Of a DNA stretch of 64,000 bases, positions 55,819-64,000 are shown piece after piece. The stretch lies in NCBI GenBank assembly GCA_028274465.1, contig CM051457.1, positions 69,972,496 to 70,036,495 on the forward strand, read 5' to 3'. A program made the translations under genes and the position numbers. A model generated the notes under the pieces. It made no database searches and had not been told where the DNA came from. It saw only the letters and a program-made list of their open reading frames with translations. Numbering within the stretch: position 1 is the stretch's first letter; every line of letters begins with the position of its first letter. The stretch is from Plantago ovata (Eukaryota; Streptophyta; Magnoliopsida; Lamiales; Plantaginaceae).

Positions 55819-57972
55819 CTATCTCTTCTTTTTGCGGGTACTAGGCTTTCCCTTCATTGATCTCCTGTCCATGCCACGAACCTGTGAATAAGAAAGAATA
55901 TAGGCTGCAAGACCACAGTAGTGAGTAGTGAAAGAAATATCAGGCGGATCAGATATGGCGTGCAACACGTGTTGCTTGCCATCCATTTCAATAGTGCAAG
56001 TTCTTTGGTAGATGTCCATCACGGAGCGTAGTTTAGTCAAGAACGTTCGCCCTAAGAGTATGACATCCCCCGTTCCAGGTGCAGACGCCGGCATAACTAC
56101 AAAATTGGTGTAAACAGAAGCTTCACCAATCTTGACCAACACATTTTTCACAACTCCTTCGGGTCTCATAAATGATCCATCCGCCAGTTGCACAATAGCC
56201 CTTTGCTCAGATAGTTTTCCAAGGTTACTCTTTTCAAACACATTCAAAGGGATTATGTTTGAGTAGGATCCCGTGTCTAGCGTGGCACGGACATCTTCAA
56301 GCTCACCAATCCCTACCTTAACATCGAAACTTTTAGGGAGTGGTTCGGGATCCTCTTGCTCCTCATCACTTGCGTCAGAACCAAGGTCCTTCTCTTCTTC
56401 CTTAGCCTGTAGAAGTTCTTCCTTCTTGCAACACTCGCACTTAACAACCTTCTTGATGGTGATTTTGTCAGGTAGATCACCAGCCAATGTAATGGCATTC
56501 GACTTCATAGTGTTGCTAGGCAGCTTGCCTTGTTCCCTACTTGCTCCTCGGTCGATCAACTCTTGCATCTTTTGATGGGCAAGCCTAGTGCTTTCTTCCA
56601 ACCTATCAAGCCTTGACCTAGTCTTCTCGGAGTCTTCTTCATAACGTTTGAGAAAACTTTGTGTGTGATCAACCATCTTCTGCAAGTTCTCCATCAGTTG
56701 AGCCGACTTCGACTTCTGTGGCTCTTTCGGAGCGGGGTTTTCGCTGTAGTGATCATTACCATAGTTTAGCCTACTACGGTCTTGGTTAGGGCCATAAGTT
56801 TGGTTAGCCGGTGCATATCCTTGATTGTTTCGGAATCCTCTTCTCCAAAATCTACCACGAGGATTCCTACCGTCTTGTCCGTAGCTAACTTCTTGAATAC
56901 CAAACTCCGTAGCAAAGGCTTCTTCATCGCCTCCTCGAGCCCAGTTGCCATGATCATATTCCAGCTCCGATCTACACATATAAGCCCCATGCCCATAATT
57001 CTTGCATATTCGGCATACTTCGTTCGAAACAGTTCTTCCGGTGGCACTCTTGAGGACTTGCTTCAATTCGTTCGTAAAGCACTCGAATTGATCCCCATTC
57101 CCCCTATACATAGGGGCTTCTTGAGTCGGTGGAGCTTCAGGTCCACGTCTCCTAACCATTGCTCTTGGGTCCTTGAACTGCGAACCCTTAGCAAGCCTTT
57201 CGAAAACTGCCCAGACGGCTTCTGCGGTTTCCTCCCAAATATTGCCTCGGCATTGGAAGTCCACCACTTGTTGGTTCTCGAAGGTTAGTCCATTGTAGAA
57301 GTGTTGGACTAAGTCAGAAAGTTCAAAACCATGGTGAGGGCACTTGTTCGTGAGATCTTGGAATCTCTCAAACGCGGTGTAGATGGTCTCATCATAGTCC
57401 TGCTTGAATCCAGTGATTTGCGCCTTTAGCGCGGTAGTCAAGGTGTGTGGGAAGTATTTCTCCATGAAAGCTGAAAAAACCTTCTCCCAAGTGTCCAGTG
57501 AGCCTGCTGGTAGAGAACTCAACCATGACTTGGCTCTGTCGCCAAGTCCCATAGCAAAAACCTTCATCCTCAACTCATCCGTTGTTATTTCAGCTCCGGG
57601 TCGTGGGAGTTGGTTGACGAAATCATCGATATCGTGCAAGTACCCCATCACATCTTCCCATGATAAGCCATAGAACCTCGGAAGTTGTTGGAATGCGTGG
57701 TTCTTGATCTCCAGATCTCGGGTTGCAGATGAAAGTACCATCGCCGGTCCCCTCATACGATCCTTGGTGGGTTGAACCCATGCCTTCAGTGGTCTAGCTT
57801 CTGCCATTCCGTCGATTTCCTTGAAAAGAATGTGTAGAGATTCAGAGAAATCGGTATCCTCTATTTCCTCTAGTGCGCGCCTTTCAAGTAGTCGCCTTCT
57901 TTGGTGGTAGACTCTGTCGATCTCAGCAATTGAATCAGCAAGCGGTGTTCCTGCAGAACGTGTATGCGGCAT
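55819..57972 (-). CDS. Element E gag-protease polyprotein, intact (717 aa)
   Basis: One uninterrupted frame from MPHTRSAGTP. Gag core at about residues 85-260 (AFQQLPRFYGLSWEDVMGYL, WLSSLPAGSLDTWEKVF, CPHHGFELSDLVQHFYNGLT). Zinc knuckle CRICKNYGHGAYMC at 320-333. A coiled-coil-like segment at about 425-475 (LMENLQKMVDHTQSFLKRYE). CX2C-like CECC at 512-515. An acidic linker follows. The protease active site DTGS is at 566-569 (LDTGSYSNIIPL) with GDVILLGRTF downstream. The tail is basic (STRKKKR). The protein could form particles and package element RNA, but there is no polymerase. It is the only complete structural gene in the window, although its element has lost primer site and polypurine tract. 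Confidence 0.92.
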   Translation of the reverse strand: MPHTRSAGTPLADSIAEIDRVYHQRRRLLERRALEEIEDTDFSESLHILFKEIDGMAEARPLKAWVQPTKDRMRGPAMVLSSATRDLEIKNHAFQQLPRFYGLSWEDVMGYLHDIDDFVNQLPRPGAEITTDELRMKVFAMGLGDRAKSWLSSLPAGSLDTWEKVFSAFMEKYFPHTLTTALKAQITGFKQDYDETIYTAFERFQDLTNKCPHHGFELSDLVQHFYNGLTFENQQVVDFQCRGNIWEETAEAVWAVFERLAKGSQFKDPRAMVRRRGPEAPPTQEAPMYRGNGDQFECFTNELKQVLKSATGRTVSNEVCRICKNYGHGAYMCRSELEYDHGNWARGGDEEAFATEFGIQEVSYGQDGRNPRGRFWRRGFRNNQGYAPANQTYGPNQDRSRLNYGNDHYSENPAPKEPQKSKSAQLMENLQKMVDHTQSFLKRYEEDSEKTRSRLDRLEESTRLAHQKMQELIDRGASREQGKLPSNTMKSNAITLAGDLPDKITIKKVVKCECCKKEELLQAKEEEKDLGSDASDEEQEDPEPLPKSFDVKVGIGELEDVRATLDTGSYSNIIPLNVFEKSNLGKLSEQRAIVQLADGSFMRPEGVVKNVLVKIGEASVYTNFVVMPASAPGTGDVILLGRTFLTKLRSVMDIYQRTCTIEMDGKQHVLHAISDPPDISFTTHYCGLAAYILSYSQVRGMDRRSMKGKPSTRKKKR

Positions 57973-58095
57973 ACACTATCTGTAACAGACTAGGAGAGCA
58001 GTATCAGAGAGAGATTAAAAAGGAAAATTAAAACTAGTAGAATTAGGAATTGAAAGCTGAAAATATAAACAAATTAAACAGAAAAAAGGAGTATA

Positions 58096-58193
58096 GTCCC
58101 CGGCAAATAATTTTCCCAGAAAAAAGAATTTGGTTCCATGCTAATGGCTATATCGCGCATTATAGTCCCCGACAAATTAAACAGAAAAAAGGA
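58096..58193 (-). other. Rearranged primer-site region of E with templated filler
   Basis: GTCCCCGGCAA (58096-58106) is what remains of the primer site. Then come an inverted copy (58137-58163) of the LTR segment at 58291-58318, and a second copy (58174-58196) of the 23 bases at 58071-58093, before the truncated LTR resumes at about 58194. Confidence 0.8.
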
Positions 58194-59058
58194 GTACAGG
58201 TCGACGAGGGTCCAATTGTGCATAATAATTAATACAACATACGAGAATTTAGGCTGAGCCTGATCAACGAAATAAAGCAATAACGCGGAGTATAATGCGC
58301 GATATAGCCATTAGCATGATTATCTTCCCTTCGCTAAGAATTCACATACTACCACCAATGATAAGTTTAGCTACTCATAATAGGCATGCAATCAACAGAA
58401 ATCATAGAAGAAAACATGTTGAAAGAATATAAAAATAAGTAGAATAAACTGTAAGATACAAAGTTACCGAAGGTTGTCAATCTCTGGAGAATTCGATCCT
58501 ACAAGCTCCAATCTGCTATGAAAAAGTGTCCCCTAAGCTACGAACCACCAGAACAGGCCCTGGGAAGTCCCTACCTAAAACTACAGAGAAAGGTGAGAAA
58601 GTAGGTCTGGAAAAGTATGATTTTCGGAGAAAACTGAGCAACTATATATAGGCCTCGAAATACTGTGGGGCGGTTCGCCCCATGTCTGGGGCGGTTCGCC
58701 CCACAGAATTTCTCGCGGAATTCCGCGTTTTCGACGCGTTTTTGGATTTCCTCCCCTTTTCGGACTCGGTTTCTGACTTCTAATGGCCTTCTAACCTCCA
58801 GATTCGACCCCTAGACTCCAAATCCTATCCGGAAACCTTCAGATACTTCAAATAGGCTTCTGGAACACCAATTCCTTGTCAACTTCAATTTAATTGCCCG
58901 GAAATCCTCGATTTTCACCCAAAACCTGTAAAATAAAATCTAAAGGGAAACGTGTCACTATTCTAATAAAATGCACTAAAATATAGCTAAATTAACATAG
59001 AGGATAGCTAAAATAGGTGAAAAATACTCAAATGAAAGTGTAAAATACACATTCATCA
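58194..59058 (-). repeat. 5' LTR of E, truncated at its inner end
   Basis: About 865 bp of a ~1.26 kb LTR, starting at GTACAGGTCGACG, which matches 51526 onward. Two near-palindromes (58667-58681, 58688-58702) against three in the partner LTR. Confidence 0.88.
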
Positions 59059-59984
59059 TATAACATCTTGATTTCTGAGGGAAGTTCAAAACCAGGGGGT
59101 TGTTCTAGGTAGACTTCTTCAGCAAGTTCACCATTTAAGAATGCACTTTTAACATCCATTTTGTAAACAATGAAGTCATTGTGAGCAGCAAAGGCCAAGA
59201 AAAGCCTAATTGCATCCAATCTTGCAACTGGTGCATAAGACTCATCATAGTCCAATCCTTCAGTCTGACAGTAACCTTGAGCAACTAAACGTGCTTTATT
59301 TCTTGTTACTTCACCAGACTCGCTTATCTTGTTTCTGAACACCCACTTTGTACCAATAGCTTTCTTGTCTTCAGCAAGTGGCACAAGTTTCCAGACTTTG
59401 TTTCTTTCAAATTGATCCAGTTCTTCTTGCATTGCCTTTATCCATTCAGAATGCTTTAAAGCTTCTTCTATGGTTTTAGGTTCAATTTCTGAAACAAAGC
59501 AAGAGAACAATGATTCTACTTCTACGACAATTGCTTCTTCAACAAGTCCATGAGTAGCTTTGGATCTAGTCACTTGGCGTTTATTAATATCGCCAATCAT
59601 ATCCGTAGAGGGATGATCTCTAATCCATTTATTAACAGGTTTTCTGTTTGTTGGATCAGGATATGTTTGCTCATCAGCATGTGACTCTTCAGTATGTACT
59701 TGTTCGGTACTACTGGGAATTTGTGTTTCTGCTGAGATTTGTTCATCAGCAACTGCTTGTTCAGCATTGCTCCATTGAGGTAGTTCATCAGCAGGCACTA
59801 GAGATTGCGTAATTTCAGCAACTTCCGGAGCAACCGCGTCTTTTGCTGGAAATTCTTTGTCGTGAACTATATTTATCTTGTCATGACTAGGGGGAGGAGA
59901 GTCATTGTCAGAATCATCATTTAGTTCAATTGACTTGATTTGCCTAGCATCAGATTCAGTTCTTTGCTCATGTTTGATTAGCTA
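59059..59984 (-). pseudogene. Element F reverse transcriptase, N-terminal part and linker
   Basis: In frame with integrase across one TAG (59982-59984). A Glu/Gln-rich linker precedes copia motifs [74 protein letters not shown], and the first catalytic Asp in [15 protein letters not shown]. It stops at PSEIKMLY, where E is inserted; the rest is at 51118-50555. Confidence 0.9.
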
Positions 59985-61320
59985 TACATTCTGATATTTC
60001 TTCTTAAGCAGGCACACCTTGTGACTTTTCGTAGAATACAACATGCACTGATTCTTCAATCTTTTGTGCCTTTTGTTGTAAACTCTATAAGCTTTACTAT
60101 GCAAGGAGTAGCCGAGAAATATCGCTTCGTCTGCCTTTGGTTTAAATGTTCTTAGGTATTCTCTACCATTGTTAAGAACGAAACACTTGCAACCAAATAC
60201 TCTTAGATGAGTGATGTTAGGAGGTCTTCCAACAAACAATTCATAAGGAGTTTTGTTGTATTCCTTAGTAATCAAACATCTGTTTTGAGTATAACAGGTG
60301 GTATTAATCGCTTCAACCCAATAAGCCTCACTTATTTCAGTGTCAGCAAGCATTGTTCTTGCGGCTTCTTTCAGGGTACGATTCTTCCGTTCAGCAACAC
60401 CGTTTTGTTGGGGTGTTCTTACTGAGGATAACTGATGTTGTATACCTTTTGAAGTACAATAATCAGTTATGTACTGGTTTACAAACTCAGTACCATGGTC
60501 TATCCTTATGACTTTTAACTTGTCATTTTTCATGACTTCAAGCTTATTCAGCAAGTTAGGTATTTCAGTCTTGATTTCAGATTTGTGCTTGATGAATACT
60601 ACCCATGTGAATCTTGAATAGTCATCTACCACGACTAGACCATACTTCTTACCAGCATAGCTTGTTGAAGAAGATTCAAACAAGTCCATGTGCAAGAGTT
60701 GTAAAGGTTTTGTAGTTGACGGTACTGCCTTGTTCTTGAAAGAAGATTTGGTTTGATTTCCTTGCTGACATGCATTGCAAACACCATCCTTCTTAAAAGT
60801 AACCCTAGGTAATCCAACTACAAGTGCCTTGTTAGACAACTTATTCAGTGTCTTGAAGTTTAGATGACTTGTTCGTTTATGCCATAACCATGCTTTTTCA
60901 GTAAGGCAATCATGATCTGAGACAAGGCATTTTTCAACAATTGCTGAAGACCAATCAACGGTGTACAAGCCTCCTGATCTTCTTGCAATCATTATTACCT
61001 TTTTAGTCTCGAAATCAAGAAGTTTACATTCATCACTTTTAATTTTGACGAAGTATCCTTTGTCAGCAAACTGACTCATGTTGAAAAGGTTAAACTTAAG
61101 ATTTTTGACATAAAGAACTCCAGTAATGGTTATGCATCCTAACTTCACATCACCATAGCCTTTTGTAAAACCGGAGCCTCCACCAGCAAACCTTATTGTG
61201 GGACCTTTAGACCACCGTCTATAGTTTATAAGGTTATTCTTGTTGCCCGTCATGTGCTTTCCACAACCACTATCAAAGTACCAGATTGCATCGTTTGTCT
61301 CCGTGGCTGATGTCTACACA
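59982..61320 (-). pseudogene. Element F protease end and integrase
   Basis: The copia protease site WYFDSGCGKHMTG (DSG form) lies at about 61290-61245. A pre-integrase segment follows (LYVKNLKFNLFNMSQFADKGY). The integrase zinc finger is WHKRTSHLNFKTLNKL with CNACQQG. Core: D in LLHMDLFESSS, D in IRIDHGTEF (usual RSDHGTEF), E in QQNGVAERKNRTLKEAAR, so all three acidic residues stay. The frame runs to TAG 59982. Gag (61337) is in a different frame, so protease expression would need a shift or reflects an indel. Confidence 0.88.
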
Positions 61321-61336
61321 ATCAAGAGCAAACAAG

Positions 61337-63643
61337 TTAATTATCCAATAATGGATGTCCATTAACATGTTCAAGAATGCGTCCAGTGGAAACCCAAGTC
61401 TTAAGTTTTTCAACTTTGACTTGTTTTCTACTTGCTGAGTAACTAGGAGGTTTTGAGCTAAACGACTTTTGACTCGTGCTGGTCAAATCCACTTTCTGAT
61501 GTGGTGTCTTGCTCGGTTGACCTTTTTGCTGAACATACTTTTCAGTAAGTTCTTTTCTAGCAAGGTTCCTTCTAGCCCTAGCATTAAGATTCTTTTCAGA
61601 ATTCTTAGGCTTGATTTTATTCATCTCTTTGAAGTATCTTTGTTGACTTTGCTTATACTCATGAAAGAGTTGACTTTGCTTGGTTTTGAATCCGAGTCCA
61701 CTTTTCGGAGAATGCTGTGCTTTAGCGTCAGCAACCTTACTTGATTTAGGTTTGTCAGCAAAGAACTTCTGATTACTTTTAGTAATCTTGCCTTTAGTCT
61801 TAACAACTTGCTTTTCAGCAACTTGTTTGGCGGGATGCTTCACAACATCTTTTTTCTTTCCAGTTTGCTTCTCAGCAACCTGTTTTCCTTTTAAAGTCTT
61901 GTTACTTTGAGTAGCAACAACGGGCTTTATGGTCATAGGTACTTGATTGCTTGTTTCAGCAACCTTAGATTGACCAAACTGATAGATTTCTGGTAGACCA
62001 CTATCAGTAGCACGTACAAAGGAGATAGGTGATTTATCTTTACTCAAGATTTCTACGTCATCACCTTCATACATTGCCCCTAAACCTTCTTTCTGAGATG
62101 GGTCTCTCAAATAAGAGTTTAGTTCAGTCAGCGTATTACTTGCGTCCACATAAGATTTGAAATTGATTTTCATCTTTTTCATCTCTTGGATTTCAGCAAG
62201 TAACTTTAGAATTGAGGACTGGTATTCTTCCAATTCTAATGCCATTTGAGAATTATTCTCTGTAGCTTCAGCAATGAACTTCTTAAGACGCCTTATTTCA
62301 GCATCCTTTTCTTCTGTTTCTTCCTTCAGCAAGACGTACTTTTCAGTAGTCTTCTTGGTCAAAATTTCTGCAAATTGTAGTTTCTCTTGCTGTCTGCTCA
62401 GAGTTTTCTCAAATCTTTCGATTTCTCCATGAATCTTGTCAAGGTCAATCTCGTCTTCACTTTCTGAGTCTGAGTCAGAGGTAGGGTTGTTTACCTGACC
62501 GGCCATGAGGCAGAATTCGTAGTTTGACACATCTGGATAAGCTTCCATAGCTATTCCACAAACTTCTTTGCCAATCTCCACGTCTAGAGTGGCTTCTTCA
62601 TGGTCGGTGTCTGAACTTTCATCCTCACTGTCTTCGGAGCTAGTATGAATACATAATGTATCGATTTTTGCTTGAAGCTTCTTCTTTTCTTCAGCAATAA
62701 AAGCTCTTTTGAACTTCTTCTTCTTTTCAGCAGATTTGCCTTTCAGCAAAGGGAAATTTCCTTTGAAGTGTCCAGGCTTTTTGCAGTAAAAGCAGAGATC
62801 ATTTCCAACTGCTGGTTCTTCTGATGAGGTTGCTTGCTGAGCTTGCTTGTTCAGCGAGCTAGTCTCATTCTTGTACTTATGGTAGTTGTTACCAAGATGC
62901 TTTTTCAGCTTCTCTTTTAATTTTCGCCTTTTGAGTTCCTTACTGATGAACTTCTTCATGTTTTTAACAACCAAAGCATTTTCATCAGCAGGCTCTTTAT
63001 CATTCTTCTTTTCAGAAGATGACGACTTTGCAGCAAGAGCAATGCTTTGCGATTTTTCAGCAAACACATTTTCTCTTTGCTTAGTCTCGTACTTGACAGT
63101 AGCAAGATGAGAGAACAACTCTGTTGGTGTAATGTCTGGCATTCCTTGATTGTAGTAGAAGTTCTAAGTGTGGATCCATTCTTGGTTCAGACTTCTGATG
63201 ATGGTTTTCACCTTCTCAGAATCTGAGTAAAGATTTCCAACACCCAAGGCTGCCATTTCACTAAATAGAGTTGTGAATCTGAAGTCCAAGTCTTCCAGTG
63301 ACTCATTTGTACCTTGTTTAAAGTTCTGGAACTTTAACTTCAGCACTTCGAGTTTGTTTTCCTTGGTTTTGTCAGATCCAGCACAAAGATCTTAAACCAT
63401 TTTGCAAGCTTCCTTAGCAGTTTTAGCACCCCACAGTTTGCACTGTATAGCATCCGGAGTTGATCGAATGATGATGTTTCTTGCTTGGCCATCAAGACGG
63501 AATCTCTTGGCTTCGTCGGAAGTCCATGCCTCTCTTGGTTTTGGAATGACAGTATCAACTGGTTCGCCTAAGATAGTTTCCTTTCCAGCTTCTGTGGTTT
63601 TGGAATGACAGTATCAACTGGTTCGCCTAAGATAGTTTCCTTT
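61337..63643 (-). pseudogene. Element F gag
   Basis: The main frame (63142 to 61337, 601 residues) follows two shorter broken pieces: 63346-63164 (FQNFKQGTNESLEDLDFRF, a UBN2/gag-like segment) and 63558-63340. The zinc knuckle CFYCKKPGHFKGNF has Phe where the last Cys should be. A long Glu/Lys coiled-coil region (LQFAEILTKKTTEKYVLLKE, MALELEEYQSSILKLLAE) and a Lys/Gln-rich basic C-terminus (KGKQVAEKQ repeats) follow. The extended gag fits SIRE/Maximus. The 5' end is lost: after a 59-base tandem duplication the sequence joins an inverted flank at about 63644. Confidence 0.8.
63536..63643. repeat. Tandem duplication next to the F/D inverted junction
   Basis: A 59-base unit starting TGGTTTTGGAATGACAG (63536) is repeated from 63595 for 49 bases and then breaks off at 63643. 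The copies are identical over those 49 bases. Confidence 0.95.
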
Positions 63644-63952
63644 ATAGGATACATGGGGGGTATCCCAGTATGGAACACACTTATGCCATGGCCCCCCAAT
63701 CGATTTAAGACTTCATTCATTTAGGGGAATGGGAGTTCACTGGGAGTGCACACGCATACAGGTACTCGAGGGCCAGCCGGGTGATTGACGACGGCGTCAC
63801 TCAGATGATCTGCCACAGGGATTATGTGTACCCATATGGCAATAGACCAGAGAGACTGACCATGAAGGACCTCAACCCTGAGGCTAGGACTGCTATGAAG
63901 TTCATCGTGGCCAATCTCATTCCTCAGCCCAATGATACTTCGATTCAGCCAT
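63644..63952 (+). pseudogene. Inverted flank: N-terminal half of the third ORF of D
   Basis: A plus-strand frame reads VIDDGVTQMICHRDYVYPYG, NPEARTAMKFIVANLIPQ and NDTSIQP, stopping at a split Trp codon exactly where an F-type LTR starts. The frame continues in sense at 41933 on the minus strand (split Trp, then YAELIYCLL). The GCCAT before the LTR here and ACCAT after the LTR at 41934 are the probable target duplication. A stop (63706) lies upstream in this frame. Confidence 0.7.
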
Positions 63953-64000
63953 TGTTAGGAAACTTGTAATTTTGATGAGCAATTAACCATGCTAAATTAA
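63953..64000 (+). repeat. Start of an F-type LTR, inverted relative to F
   Basis: The 48 bases to the window end are identical to the reverse complement of 43533-43580, the sense start of the F LTR. Confidence 0.9.

Larger units (their letters stand above)
51119..59058 (-). mobile_element. Element E: gag-only Athila-like element with intact gag
   Basis: Outer ends TGATGAACGCG (51119) and CACATTCATCA (59058), near-perfect 5-base duplication, inserted in the reverse transcriptase of F. Interior: gag-protease (intact), a decayed third ORF, the usual 3' noncoding block, no reverse transcriptase, RNase H or integrase. Both inner LTR junctions are damaged: about 47 bases covering the polypurine tract and the start of the 3' LTR are gone near 52377, and the primer site and roughly 400 bases of the 5' LTR are replaced by filler at 58107-58193. 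Confidence 0.9.
41934..63643 (-). mobile_element. Element F: SIRE/Maximus-like Ty1/copia retrotransposon
   Basis: Minus-strand order: gag with coiled coil and zinc knuckle, protease, integrase, reverse transcriptase, RNase H (the copia order), a very long third ORF, polypurine tract, 3' LTR. Protease-integrase-RT order and motifs place it in Ty1/copia; the long gag, extra 3' ORF and large LTR suggest SIRE/Maximus. It sits in the third ORF of D (flank ACCAT, partner GCCAT). E interrupts its reverse transcriptase. Its 5' LTR is missing from the expected place: the gag start runs into an inverted flank at about 63644. Confidence 0.88.

Noticed and set aside
63781..63969. Independent plus-strand gene at the right end
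   Set aside because: It is the displaced N-terminal half of the third ORF of D, and its last codons are LTR sequence.

Overview
The window looks like repeat-rich nuclear DNA of a flowering plant, probably a eudicot. It consists almost entirely of LTR retrotransposons nested inside one another. I found no host gene, rRNA, genuine tRNA gene or CRISPR. Element names below (A, R, C, B1, B2, D, F, E) are local labels; family assignments rest on protein motifs, primer sites and gene order read by eye.

Layout. (A) 1-5170: 5' part of a Ty3/gypsy Tekay/Del-like chromovirus, minus strand, with a 2.6 kb LTR, a tRNA-Met primer site, an extra ORF before gag, gag and the start of protease. (R) 5171-8942 and 31384-38405: an old, broken Tat-lineage (Ogre/Retand-like) element, pol on the minus strand with two RNase H domains, plus a spliced antisense gene on the plus strand. 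(C) 8943-31383: an Athila-like element, minus strand, inserted in the antisense gene of R (TSD CCTCC). (B1) 10151-16550, minus, a gag-only Athila-like element in one LTR of C (TSD GCCAT). (B2) 25238-30935, plus, a pol-only element of the same LTR family in the other LTR of C (TSD ATCTG). (D) 38406-41933, minus, another Athila-like element in the gag of R. (F) 41934 to about 63643, minus, a Ty1/copia SIRE/Maximus-like element in the third ORF of D. (E) 51119-59058, minus, a gag-only Athila-like element with an intact 717-codon gag-protease ORF, in the reverse transcriptase of F. At 63644-64000 the flank of F and the start of an F-type LTR reappear in inverted orientation, which points to an inversion or an assembly join.

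Order of events read from nesting: R is oldest; A, C and D landed in R; B1 and B2 landed in C; F landed in D; E landed in F. Most coding regions carry frameshifts or stops, so no element here is plainly autonomous. B1/E (gag) and B2 (pol) carry complementary halves of what may be one family.

Structures not explained by coding include short GC-rich near-palindromes just upstream of the LTR TATA box, a conserved 9-bp-stem hairpin beside purine-tract copies in all five Athila-like elements, an element-wide excess of the 7-mer TCAGCAA/TTGCTGA in F, a tRNA-like pol III A/B-box sequence inside the LTR of A, and a multi-exon antisense gene in R.
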